Below are positions 8,493-16,183 of a DNA stretch of 32,997 nt, piece after piece. The number at the start of each line of letters is the position of its first letter. Position 1 is the stretch's first letter. Under the pieces are notes generated by a model. That model worked only from the letters and a program-made list of their open reading frames with translations, was not told the DNA's origin and searched no databases. This DNA comes from B46-G9 sp964581175 (GTDB taxonomy: Bacteria > Desulfobacterota > DSM-4660 > Desulfatiglandales > Desulfatiglandaceae): contig CAZONI010000039.1 of the NCBI GenBank assembly GCA_964581175.1, positions 1-32,997 of the forward strand. The letters run 5' to 3'. Made by a program: the position numbers and the translations under genes.

Positions 8493-9014
8493 ATGAACCA
8501 AGTGCTTGTGGTTGACCCTTTGAGGTGCTCCGGTTGCCGAACCTGTGAATCTGCCTGCTCTCTTATACATTTCGGAGAATCAGGGTCGAGCAAATCCGTT
8601 ATTCGAGTGATAGCCTTCAAACATGAAGCGTTCTTCTACCCTCATGTGTGCCATCAGTGCAAAAGGCCTTATTGTGCAGAGGCTTGTCCAGTGGATGCCT
8701 TGCAGAGAAATTCTGAGACGGGGATTGTGGAACTGGATAAGGAAAAGTGCATCGGGTGCAAACTCTGTTTGGAGGCATGTCCCTTTGGCGCCATGACCAT
8801 AATGGATGACGGTCTGGCCGCAAAGTGTGATCTCTGCGGAGGAGATCCGGAATGTGTCAAGTTCTGCGACTACGGCGCCATACGCCTTGGGGACGCAGAC
8901 CAGATTAGCCAAGTCAAGAGATTGACTGAGGCTGAGGGTATTCTACGCGCTATTGGGGATCAGCCGAGGAAAGTGTTTGATACGGCTAAGCTATCCACGT
9001 ACGGGATGGAATAG
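8493..9014 (+). CDS. Four-cluster ferredoxin-like partner of AOR (second module)
   Basis: A 173-residue polyferredoxin with four cysteine groups: CSGCRTCESAC, CHQCKRPYCAEAC, CIGCKLCLEAC and CDLCGGDPECVKFC. It parallels the protein at 3430 but has an extra C-terminal tail of about 35 residues (roughly 140-173) rich in charged residues. ATG 8493 is preceded by a strong AGGAGG at 8481-8486, which decides this start over one six codons upstream. It sits between the enoate reductase (49 bases upstream) and the second AOR (about 40 bases downstream). It may wire both to the ferredoxin pool. Confidence 0.88.
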   Translation: MNQVLVVDPLRCSGCRTCESACSLIHFGESGSSKSVIRVIAFKHEAFFYPHVCHQCKRPYCAEACPVDALQRNSETGIVELDKEKCIGCKLCLEACPFGAMTIMDDGLAAKCDLCGGDPECVKFCDYGAIRLGDADQISQVKRLTEAEGILRAIGDQPRKVFDTAKLSTYGME

Positions 9015-9056
9015 GGTCTCAGGGAAAAGTGACAGATCCTAGAGGAGGGTATGACG

Positions 9057-10934
9057 ATGCTAGGTGGTTATGTCGGAAAATTGCTGAGGGTGGATTTATC
9101 CAGAGAGAAAATCACGGAAGAACCGCTTCCTGATGAAAAGATCTTGAGAAAGTTCATCGGGGGGACAGGCCTGGGCGCAAGATTGCTGTATGAAGAAGTA
9201 AACAAGAAAACCAAACCCCTGGACCCGGAGAATCGGCTGGTCTTTGTAACCGGCCCGCTCACCGGAACCACGGTACCATGTTCAAGCAATGCTACTCTTG
9301 TTACGCTGAATGCGGAATGCGATCAGATGATCGGCACATCCCATTCTCATGGATTCTGGGGTCCCTTGCTTAAGTTCGCTGGATACGACGGTGTCATCAT
9401 CCAGGGAAAGTCCAAGAAACCAGTATACCTCTCAATCAGCGATGGGGGGGCTGAAATTAGGGATGCTGCCAGGTTTTGGGGAAAAGACACCCACGAGACA
9501 GAGGATTTCATAAAACAGGATCTCGGAAACCCAAACGCGAGTGTGGGCGCGATAGGCCCCGCCGGTGAGAATAAGGTCTTTGGCGCTTTCATTGAGAATG
9601 ATTACCATCACTCCTGGGCAAAGGGTGGCGGCGGGAGAATCATGGGATCAAAAAATCTCAAGGCAGTTGCGGTTTACGGCACCGGGACTATCCCGATTGT
9701 TGATCCACAAGTCCTACTTGAAGCCAGTCGAAAGTGGAGAAGGAAGATATTTGATTCTCCTAGTATCGGGAATTCCATGGCCAGGGCGGGAATTCTGTTT
9801 GGTTATAAGTATATCGAGTCTCAAAATATATTGGCAAACAGAAATTTCAGCCAATCCACTTTTCCTGAGTACGCCGAGAATATTGATCGTATAAAAAGCG
9901 AATTCAAGGTGGAGCCGACTAGCTGTTGGGCGTGCCCCGTTTCCTGCTGCTACCGGGCCTTGGTAACAACCGGGCCTAAAAAGGGCTTCCTGGCTACCCT
10001 CTCCGGTGGCGGAGAAAATACCGAAGCTGCCGCTGCGAATGTGGGTATCACAGATCCCGGTTGGATTGTTTACATGACGGACCTCTACGATAGACTGGGG
10101 ATGGATTCCGGAGCGATGGGAATGTCTCTGGGGCTTGCCTTTGAACTCTATGAAAGAGGCATCATCACGAAAGAAGATACAGACGGTTTGGAATTGACGT
10201 GGGGAAACGCAACGGCGGCTGAAGCCTTACTCCGAAAGGCGGTCAACCGTGAAGGCTTTGGTGCTGTTTTGGCCGATGGCCCCAAAAAAGCTGCCGAAAA
10301 GATCGGCAGGGGTGCGGAAAAATATGCCATCCATCTGAAGGGAGGCGGTCTCAATTACCACGATTGGAGGGCCGCCTGGAGCGTCATGCTCGGACAAATT
10401 GTAGCAGGCGCCGGAGGGCGCTGGGAAGGCTATGGCGTAGACGTGTGGGCCGTTGAACCTGACATAGGTTTTGCCAAATATCATGATCCCCACTCGGTCA
10501 AAGGGAAGGCGGAGGCTGTGAAAAAGACCCAATTCAAAAAGCTCTGGGAGGATTCCATTGGGATCTGTTGGATTGCTGCATGGGGTTGTCCCGGAGCGTT
10601 GGGTTGGGCGGCTGAGACTGTTGGCGCTGCCACTGGATGGAAGGATTTTACCCCTGAAGAGGCCATGACAGTAGGAGAGCGTGTGACTAATTTGCAGAGG
10701 GTGTTTAATTTGCGTCAAGGTTTCGAAGCAAAAAGAGATTTCGAAGATATTGGCCATCGACTGCTCGAAGCTCCCCCCGACGGTGTTGCAAAGGGGAAAC
10801 CCCTTGGGCCCCATCTCGAGACTATGATTAAGGAGTACTACAGTCTCATGGGATGGAGTGAGAAAACAGGGAAACCGACTCCAAACACTTTAGAGAAAAT
10901 GGGGCTGCTTGATCTTGACGTAGCTACTCGGTGA
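9057..10934 (+). CDS. Aldehyde:ferredoxin oxidoreductase family protein (second module)
   Basis: A 625-residue tungsten/molybdenum bispterin enzyme, paralogue of the one at 3874. It has the N-terminal GKLLRVDLS and GGTGLGARLLYEEV, the pterin-binding KGGGGRIMGSKNLKAV, the cluster cysteines CWACPVSC, and a distal cysteine in DSIGICWIAAWGC. It differs enough from the first AOR that the two probably use different substrates. ATG 9057 lies eight bases after AGGAGG; ATG 9051 is too close to that site to be the likely start. Being cotranscribed with an enoate reductase and a polyferredoxin recalls both the YdhYV pair and the BamB/BamC electron-transfer modules, but nothing here proves an aromatic substrate. 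Confidence 0.9.
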   Translation: MLGGYVGKLLRVDLSREKITEEPLPDEKILRKFIGGTGLGARLLYEEVNKKTKPLDPENRLVFVTGPLTGTTVPCSSNATLVTLNAECDQMIGTSHSHGFWGPLLKFAGYDGVIIQGKSKKPVYLSISDGGAEIRDAARFWGKDTHETEDFIKQDLGNPNASVGAIGPAGENKVFGAFIENDYHHSWAKGGGGRIMGSKNLKAVAVYGTGTIPIVDPQVLLEASRKWRRKIFDSPSIGNSMARAGILFGYKYIESQNILANRNFSQSTFPEYAENIDRIKSEFKVEPTSCWACPVSCCYRALVTTGPKKGFLATLSGGGENTEAAAANVGITDPGWIVYMTDLYDRLGMDSGAMGMSLGLAFELYERGIITKEDTDGLELTWGNATAAEALLRKAVNREGFGAVLADGPKKAAEKIGRGAEKYAIHLKGGGLNYHDWRAAWSVMLGQIVAGAGGRWEGYGVDVWAVEPDIGFAKYHDPHSVKGKAEAVKKTQFKKLWEDSIGICWIAAWGCPGALGWAAETVGAATGWKDFTPEEAMTVGERVTNLQRVFNLRQGFEAKRDFEDIGHRLLEAPPDGVAKGKPLGPHLETMIKEYYSLMGWSEKTGKPTPNTLEKMGLLDLDVATR

Positions 10935-10983
10935 TCAGGATTTGTGTAATTGTGGCAATCGTAGAGGGAGGAAGTATGCCTGA

Positions 10984-11223
10984 ACATTTATAGAACGGAT
11001 TTTGGACGGAGAATTGGTCGTCCAACACAGGGGAAAAACAGAAAAACTGACGGAGTTGGACGCTGTTATCATAGCACAGGGACGTAGGTCGGAGAATTTT
11101 GTGTTAGACTGACTTTTGGCGGATTCAGGAGGATTTGAGGTTTACGCAGTAGGGAACTGCGTCAAGCCAAGGAGATCGATCGACGCCATTGCGGAGGCCT
11201 CCCGGTTGGCCCGGTGCATCTGA
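10984..11223 (+). pseudogene. C-terminal remnant of a second enoate-reductase-like flavoprotein
   Basis: Reading one frame across 10984-11223 gives a recognisable C-terminal end of a FadH-type FAD domain. The pieces are ERILDGELVVQHRGK, LDAVIIAQGRRSENFVLD, then an in-frame TGA at 11110, then FEVYAVGNCVKPRRSIDAIAEASRLARCI and the natural stop. The intact gene at 6450 ends in the homologous YAIGDCVKPGTIGDAI but differs at many positions, so this is the remains of another paralogue. The rest of that gene is missing; the second AOR gene ends only 50 bases upstream. Confidence 0.75.
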
Positions 11224-11255
11224 AAGTATAACGCATATGATAGGAGGAAAAAACG

Positions 11256-11702
11256 ATGATTTCAGGAGTTCACCATGCTTGTGTGACCGTGTCTAATATG
11301 GAAGAATCGTTGAAGTTCTATAGGGATCTGCTGGGAATGAAAGAACAGATGAATCTGAAATTCGACGCCGACCCGGTGATGATGGATCTCCCCGGCACAG
11401 AGCCAAAACAACATCTGGTCATGCTCTCAGCCGGTAATGCCTTTGTTGAGCTGATCCAGTATATCGAGCCTAAAGGAATCCACGATCCCAGAAGAACGTG
11501 TGACTTTGGTGCCTCCCATGTCTGTTTTCAAGTGGAAGACATTCAAAAGGCCTATAAGGAGATGGTGGCAAAAGGAGTGGATACTTTCCACAGGGATCCC
11601 GATTTTATTGACGCCTCGGGCGGGCCGCTTGCCGAATATGGCTACGTGTATTTCCGCGGACCCGACAATGAAATTGTCGAGTTTATGCAGGTGCCGTGCT
11701 AG
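11256..11702 (+). CDS. VOC-fold (glyoxalase/methylmalonyl-CoA epimerase-like) protein
   Basis: A 148-residue single-module-pair protein of the vicinal oxygen chelate superfamily. The metal-binding residues fall where expected: His in GVHHACVTVSNMEESLKFY, Glu in AFVELIQY, His in GASHVCFQVEDI and Glu in NEIVEFMQ. Members include glyoxalase I, methylmalonyl-CoA epimerase and extradiol dioxygenases. The length and the SLKFYRDLLGM motif best fit glyoxalase or epimerase types; the substrate is unknown. ATG 11256 is preceded by TAGGAGG eight bases away. It sits behind the enoate-reductase remnant and appears intact although its surroundings have decayed. Confidence 0.82.
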   Translation: MISGVHHACVTVSNMEESLKFYRDLLGMKEQMNLKFDADPVMMDLPGTEPKQHLVMLSAGNAFVELIQYIEPKGIHDPRRTCDFGASHVCFQVEDIQKAYKEMVAKGVDTFHRDPDFIDASGGPLAEYGYVYFRGPDNEIVEFMQVPC

Positions 11703-12033
11703 CATAATGTCTATCGGGCAGATAAGACATCGGCTCTAGATCAGGTTTACTCAGGTTTACGTAACAGGCAGAAATCTTTCTTACTGACACAAATTCCGAT
11801 TTCGTCAAGACTTGCTGAGAACTCCGGGGTTGGCAAAACGGGAGGTCGTATTGCCGCGAGACCGTCGGACATGACCTACTCCTACGAAGCCCTGAAAGGG
11901 CGAGCATCTCTGGAGCGAGGCATAGGCCGTTTGATCCAGTTGCAAAGTAAACTGTTCTTTTACCCAAATCCTCCCTCGTGCGTGATGCTTGTCTTGAACA
12001 GGAGTTCGGATTTCTCGAATTTCCTCGGATATA
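11703..12033. other. Intergenic stretch without a supported gene
   Basis: About 330 bases between the VOC gene and the ETF-alpha fragment. It contains a short direct repeat (CAGGTTTACT/CAGGTTTACG near 11743-11762). Some codons upstream of 12034 stay open in other frames, but no family is recognisable. It could be what is left of an ETF-beta gene, the usual neighbour of ETF-alpha, but I could not find the diagnostic sequence. Confidence 0.4.
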
Positions 12034-12465
12034 ATGGTTCCGTCCAATAAAGAGGTCTGGGTTATTGTTGAGCAGCGGGATGGTGAAATCACTCAAGATT
12101 CCATTCACCTCATCGGGGAGGCCAGGCGGCTTCTTGAAATTCAGAGAAACGATGGCACGGTTTCTGTTCTTGCATTTGGGGCGGAACCGAAAATTCTGAA
12201 GGAGGTATTCGGCCGTTATGGCGTGGAGACACTGTTTTATTGTGAAAACATAACTCGTTATGAACCAGATCTCTATGTTTCTGCCATTTGTGATCTGGTT
12301 GTTCGATACCATCCCACCTCCGTTCTTCTTGCTGCTACTTCCTTCTGGAACGACGTTGGGGCCAGGCTAGCTGCGAAACTGGAGACTGTGGAGATAGGGC
12401 TTAATGAACCAAGGTATCCGACCCTGCCCAAGACCTTTTTGGCCTTAGGACAGAACATCCCGTGA
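12034..12465 (+). pseudogene. Truncated electron-transfer flavoprotein alpha subunit (N-terminal domain only)
   Basis: The 143 codons match the N-terminal domain of ETF-alpha: KEVWVIVEQRDGEI at the start, EARRLLE, then a domain like TSVLLAATSFWNDVGARLAAKLET. A whole ETF-alpha has roughly 320 residues and ends in an FAD-binding domain, which is absent here. After residue ~125 the sequence stops resembling the family and ends at 12465. No ETF-beta lies next to it. I take it as a gene remnant. A stand-alone domain protein is possible but less likely given the decayed surroundings. Confidence 0.65.
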
Positions 12466-12534
12466 TATGAACAAAGCGTGAGGAATAAACCAGCGGGTAT
12501 TGTATGTATAACAGTTTGTTAAAAGGAAGTAATT

Positions 12535-12633
12535 ATGAGACGAAGTGTCTTGAGATTGTTACCGGGATTAGAGACATTGATACACTTTTTAACAGAAAGA
12601 GGTGAAGCGAAGTCTTCATATTATGACAGATAG
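12535..12633 (+). CDS. Tiny ORF with good ribosome-binding site
   Basis: ATG 12535 follows AAAAGGAAG by five bases and opens 32 codons (MRRSVLRLLPGLETLIHFL...), ending at 12633, about 36 bases before the dehydrogenase gene. The product would be a short basic amphipathic peptide. The frame is flanked and partly covered by an inverted repeat (TGTTAAAAG near 12517 and CTTTTTAACA near 12586). It could be a leader peptide or a scrap of a lost gene; I recognise no family. Confidence 0.3.
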   Translation: MRRSVLRLLPGLETLIHFLTERGEAKSSYYDR

Positions 12634-12669
12634 ATATCATTGAACTATCATGGAAAGGAGAACAAAACG

Positions 12670-13578
12670 ATGAAACGAATTGGATTCATTGGTCTTGGCG
12701 CAATGGGGAAACCTATGGCAACAAATCTACTAAGGAAAGGATATCAGGTAACTCTCTTTGATTTGATATTTCGAGAAGGGGATGTGGAATATTGGAGCGA
12801 GTTAGGCGGCGCCATAGGGAAATCGTCAAAAGATGCGGCCCGGGGCGCGGATATCATTATCACCGTTCTGCCAAGCTCTGAAAATGTGAGAGAAGCAGTT
12901 CTTGGGGAACTTGGTGTTATTCACGGTGTGGAAAAGGGGGCTACCGTGATAGACATGAGTACCATAGATCCAGTCACCACCAGGGAGGTAGGAGCAGCAC
13001 TCCAGGAGAAAGGTGTTGACATGATCGATGCGCCGGTGGCTAGAACCGTCAAGGCGGCGGAGCAAGGAAATCTGGCGATTTTCATCGGTGGAAAGAAGGA
13101 AGCCTTTGAGAAGTGCAAGGATGTTTTGGGTGCCATGGGGTCGGATCTTTTCTATATTGGTGGACTGGGCACAGGTGAACTGGTCAAAATTATCAATAAC
13201 CAAATCCTTGCCGGGACCGTTTCTCTTTTGTCCGAGGCGCTTGTTCTGGGCGTCAAAGGTGGCGTAGCAGCAGATATCTTGTTAGAAGCGTTGGGCAACG
13301 GTTCGGCCAACAGTTTCGCCCTCCAGAATCATATCAAACGTAGCGTGATGGAAGGCAAGTTTGAAGAAGGAGTCTTTTCTGTGGAATATATGCTGAAGGA
13401 CATAGGCCTGGCACTCAAGACCGCGGCTTCTTTTAACGTTCCTCTCTTCTTCACTGGCCTCACCGCGCAGTTCTATCAGCAGGGCATTGCAGCAGGCCTG
13501 GGGAAGCAGTATCATCCTGCGGTCATTCGACCCCTGGAAAAATTGACCGGGGTAGAGGTCAGGTCTGAAATAAAATAA
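12670..13578 (+). CDS. NAD(P)-dependent beta-hydroxyacid dehydrogenase, sulfolactaldehyde/tartronate-semialdehyde reductase-like
   Basis: A 302-residue member of the 3-hydroxyisobutyrate dehydrogenase family. The Rossmann motif GFIGLGAMGKPMATNL is at residues 5-20. The catalytic lysine is K173 in ELVKIINNQ, with N177 four residues on. The substrate loop, usually DAPVSGG, reads DAPVARTVKAAEQG (R125, T126). An Arg-Thr here matches, as I recall it, the GRTS sulfonate-binding loop of the E. coli sulfolactaldehyde reductase YihU, and the Arg-to-Lys spacing of 48 is the same. Other acid-semialdehyde reductases with an ART loop exist, so sulfonate specificity is only a possibility. With the HpcH/HpaI aldolase at 26947 it also recalls the GarL/GarR pair of glucarate breakdown. 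ATG 12670 follows AAAGGAG. Confidence 0.85.
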   Translation: MKRIGFIGLGAMGKPMATNLLRKGYQVTLFDLIFREGDVEYWSELGGAIGKSSKDAARGADIIITVLPSSENVREAVLGELGVIHGVEKGATVIDMSTIDPVTTREVGAALQEKGVDMIDAPVARTVKAAEQGNLAIFIGGKKEAFEKCKDVLGAMGSDLFYIGGLGTGELVKIINNQILAGTVSLLSEALVLGVKGGVAADILLEALGNGSANSFALQNHIKRSVMEGKFEEGVFSVEYMLKDIGLALKTAASFNVPLFFTGLTAQFYQQGIAAGLGKQYHPAVIRPLEKLTGVEVRSEIK

Positions 13579-13598
13579 TCGTGGGTCTTCGGCATCGG

Positions 13599-13706
13599 TT
13601 AATCCCAGCGCACCACTTTGTTGAGGGTGCTCATGCCTTCGGAAGGATCTTCTTTGTAGGCTTTCCGCACTCTGCGCAACAGTTCTTTGATTTCATCAGT
13701 AGCGTT
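13599..13706 (-). pseudogene. Possible C-terminal scrap of a minus-strand gene
   Basis: The minus strand reads 35 open codons (DEIKELLRRVRKAYKE, then STLNKVVRWD and a stop at 13599-13601) with the composition of a real helical protein end. An in-frame stop lies just upstream and no start codon is in place. The family is not recognised. It would be the only minus-strand gene trace supported by more than an open frame, so treat it with caution. Confidence 0.3.
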
Positions 13707-13720
13707 CTAAGACAACATGG

Positions 13721-13917
13721 GGCCTGAGAAGGGGCCCATTTCACCTTTTTAAAAAAGATCTTGACATCTGTTTTTGTATTTGCAAATAAAGGAATCATAT
13801 TTCAAATAATAAAATGGCATTTCAAATTAGACTAAGCACTGTTGAAAAAAGGGAATTCCGATTGTCCATTTATTAAGCGGGCACCCCCAAGGTTTGGCAC
13901 TCGTGGATATAAGCAGA
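13721..13917 (+). repeat. Diverged intergenic repeat, copy B (leader of 2-oxoacid oxidoreductase operon)
   Basis: Aligns with 5887-6085 from GGCCTGAGAAG to GTGGATATAAGCAGA. The TTGACATC-GTTTTTGTATTTGC block and the TATTTC...AAATG motif are identical or nearly so in the two copies, while the flanks have several changes and short indels. The strong hairpin that follows copy A (6158-6195) has no counterpart here. Confidence 0.75.
13761..13816 (+). promoter_or_regulatory. Putative promoter and IclR-type operator, site B
   Basis: TTGACA at 13761-13766, the palindrome TATTTGCAAATA at 13777-13788, and the motif TATTTCAAATAATAAAATG at 13798-13816. The distance from -35 to motif is 37 bases, exactly as at site A. 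The motif lies at the expected transcription start, a position suited to repression. Confidence 0.5.
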
Positions 13918-14155
13918 AAAACGGCAACTCCTAAGGCTTTCGTTCACCACATATTAAGCACTTTTCTCGAATATAACTTCATCTCCTAGGATGGGGAGAC
14001 AAGAAGTATTTATTCTTTCTGGCCGAGATTTTTCGAAATATCTTCTGAGTCGGAGAACGCGTTATAAATCGCGCAGATCTTTTAACGCCTGTAGGATGGC
14101 CTTTTGAGTCTCGGGGTGTTTTCTTAAACGTTTTTCGCTCACGTTGGGAGAGCTT

Positions 14156-14713
14156 ATGAAGGAAATCCGTATTCACGGGAGAGGAGGCCAGGGTTCTTTG
14201 GTTCTCGCTCAGTTCATGGCAATAGCGGCTTTAGAAGACAAGAAATACGGCCAGGCGTTTCCGTTCCTCGGCGGCGGCGGGGAGAGAAGAGGAAAAGCGA
14301 TTGTGGCCTACTGCAGAATTGATGACAAGCCGATCCGAATCCGGTGTCGAGTGGAAGAGCCCGATTGTGTGATAGTTCAGGATCCAACCATCTTTGATGA
14401 AGTACACGTCGAACTTGGCCTGAAGAAAAAGGGGACGATACTGGTAAACACCGATAAAGTCCTCCCTCAGTTCAAGCGCTGGACGGCTCACTATCGAGTG
14501 TTTACTATCTACGCCGATGAACTCGCGAAGGAGATATTGGGGCGACCTATAATCAATACGGCCCTTCTTGGTGCTTTTGCAGGAGTAACCAAAGCGTTAA
14601 GCCTGGAGGCTGTGCTCAAGGCGGTGAAAAGCAGGTTTCCAGGCCAATTAGGGGAAAAAAACGCCCTTATTGTGGATAAGAGCTACAAGAGAATGCTGGA
14701 GAGACTTTCATGA
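14156..14713 (+). CDS. 2-oxoacid:ferredoxin oxidoreductase, gamma subunit
   Basis: A 185-residue protein of the PorC/KorC family, which forms part of the thiamine-diphosphate enzyme that decarboxylates 2-oxoacids to acyl-CoA with ferredoxin reduction. The N-terminal KEIRIHGRGGQGSLVLAQ and the following GGGGERRGKAIVAYCRI are typical of the gamma domain. ATG 14156 has GGGAG at 14146-14150; a TTG at 14144 would add four residues. Its stop overlaps the delta subunit start (ATGA at 14710-14713), showing translational coupling. The order gamma-delta-alpha-beta is that of four-subunit pyruvate or 2-oxoisovalerate oxidoreductases; the exact 2-oxoacid is not visible. Confidence 0.9.
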   Translation: MKEIRIHGRGGQGSLVLAQFMAIAALEDKKYGQAFPFLGGGGERRGKAIVAYCRIDDKPIRIRCRVEEPDCVIVQDPTIFDEVHVELGLKKKGTILVNTDKVLPQFKRWTAHYRVFTIYADELAKEILGRPIINTALLGAFAGVTKALSLEAVLKAVKSRFPGQLGEKNALIVDKSYKRMLERLS

Positions 14714-14967
14714 AAATTGCAGTGGGAGCAGTTGTCGAAGGAGCGACGTCTCTAAATTACAAGACCGGCAAGTGGAGGGATCAGAGGCCCATCATTGACG
14801 AGTCATTATGCAAGAACTGCGGTATTTGCGAAATGGTTTGTCCGGATAGCGCTGTTCATGAAGTGAACAAGCACTATGAAATCGATTACGATTACTGTAA
14901 AGGCTGCGGATTGTGCGCCCGTGAGTGTACCGCTGAGGCCATTAAGATGATTCCTGAGGTTAAGTAG
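14710..14967 (+). CDS. 2-oxoacid:ferredoxin oxidoreductase, delta (ferredoxin) subunit
   Basis: An 85-residue ferredoxin subunit of the PorD type. Two [4Fe-4S] motifs are clear, CKNCGICEMVCP and CKGCGLCARECT. The N-terminal lead with the KTGKWRDQRPIIDESLC pattern is typical of PorD. Start and length are fixed by the four-base overlap with the gamma gene and by the alpha start two bases after its stop. It takes electrons from the beta-subunit cluster to external ferredoxin. Confidence 0.92.
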   Translation: MKIAVGAVVEGATSLNYKTGKWRDQRPIIDESLCKNCGICEMVCPDSAVHEVNKHYEIDYDYCKGCGLCARECTAEAIKMIPEVK

Positions 14968-14969
14968 GT

Positions 14970-16172
14970 ATGAGGATCGAAGAGAGAACAGAAATAGTGC
15001 TTGAGGGTTCCGAGGCAGTCGCGCATGCCGTCTGTGCTTGCAGACCCGATGTTATCTCAGCATACCCGATCAGCCCTCAGACTCATATCTTGGAGGCGCT
15101 TGCCCGGATGATCGCCGATGGCAGGCTTTCGGCCCAGTACGTTCTTGCCGACGCTGAATTTTCCGCCGCCAGCGTTCTTGCCGGGGCTTCAGCAGCGGGA
15201 GGGCGAGCTTATACGGCCTCCACATCACAGGGACTCTTGCTGATGACCGAGGTAATCTACGCCTGCGCGGGAATGCGAATGCCTTTTGTTATCACAGGGG
15301 CTAACCGGGCGATTTCGGCACCCATAAGCATTCAGCCGGACCATCAGGACGCCATGAGCCTGCGGGATTCAGGGATTATCCAAATCTACGTCGAATCATG
15401 TCAAGAAGCTTACGACACTCATATTGCTGCATTCAAAATTGCGGAGGATCCGGCCATTTCGCTTCCGGTCATGGTGTGCATGGATGGATGGATCCTGACT
15501 CACTCGTACGAGAGAGTCCAGCTGCTCGAAGACGGCGTGGTGGACAGTTTCCTGCCCCCTTTCCATCCTGCTAATTTTCTGGACATAGATCACCCCAAAA
15601 GCTGGGGGCCGATCGCTGATGAAGATCTGTATATGGAGTTCCGGTACGCCATTCATAGGGCCATGGAACATGGCAAGGGAAGAATTAGAGAAATCTTTTC
15701 CGAACTTGCCGCGTTGACCGGCCGTGATTACGGAGGACTGATTGAAGCATATAGGACGGAGGACGCTGACATTGTGCTGATTTCCATGGGGTCTACGAGC
15801 GGCACGGTGAAGGATGCCGTTGATGATCTCCGTGCGGAGGGCAAATCGGTGGGACTCGTTAAGTTGCGGTGTTACCGGCCTTTTCCGTACGAAGAGATTT
15901 ATGAGGCCGTTAAAGCCAGCAGGGTTCTGGCTGTTTTGGATTCGAATATTTCCTTGGGCAGCGAAGGCGCCGTGGGCATGGATCTGAAAGCCAAATTTTA
16001 CGGCGTACCGGGTTGTCCCAAGATCGTAGACGTTATCGCGGGACTCGGCGGCAAGGTGATCAACAAAAAAACGGTCTATGACATTGCAAAGAGGGCTGCG
16101 GACATTGCGGAGGAGGATACCTTCGCAGATAAGTCATGTTTTTGGATGGATCTGAATCGTTCGGTGGTGTGA
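14970..16172 (+). CDS. 2-oxoacid:ferredoxin oxidoreductase, alpha subunit
   Basis: A 400-residue PorA-type subunit. The N-terminal GSEAVAHAVCACRPDVISAYPISPQTHILEAL contains the family's YPI-PQT motif. The rest follows the family: a pyrimidine-binding part (AEFSAASVLAGASAAGGRAYTASTSQG), a middle linker, and a C-terminal domain with KLRCYRPFPYEEI. It starts two bases after the delta stop, in the same transcript. Length is normal. The beta gene begins 11 bases after it. Confidence 0.9.
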   Translation: MRIEERTEIVLEGSEAVAHAVCACRPDVISAYPISPQTHILEALARMIADGRLSAQYVLADAEFSAASVLAGASAAGGRAYTASTSQGLLLMTEVIYACAGMRMPFVITGANRAISAPISIQPDHQDAMSLRDSGIIQIYVESCQEAYDTHIAAFKIAEDPAISLPVMVCMDGWILTHSYERVQLLEDGVVDSFLPPFHPANFLDIDHPKSWGPIADEDLYMEFRYAIHRAMEHGKGRIREIFSELAALTGRDYGGLIEAYRTEDADIVLISMGSTSGTVKDAVDDLRAEGKSVGLVKLRCYRPFPYEEIYEAVKASRVLAVLDSNISLGSEGAVGMDLKAKFYGVPGCPKIVDVIAGLGGKVINKKTVYDIAKRAADIAEEDTFADKSCFWMDLNRSVV

Positions 16173-16183
16173 GGACATGTGTG

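Larger units (their letters stand above)
13579..14155. other. Regulatory intergenic region before the 2-oxoacid oxidoreductase operon
   Basis: About 580 bases. It holds a minus-strand protein scrap (13599-13706), the leader repeat copy B (13721-13917), an AT-rich stretch without clear structure (13918-14061), and a second short minus-strand frame (14062-14142, 26 codons, KRLRKHPETQKAILQALKD) that looks protein-like but has no recognisable family. Confidence 0.5.
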
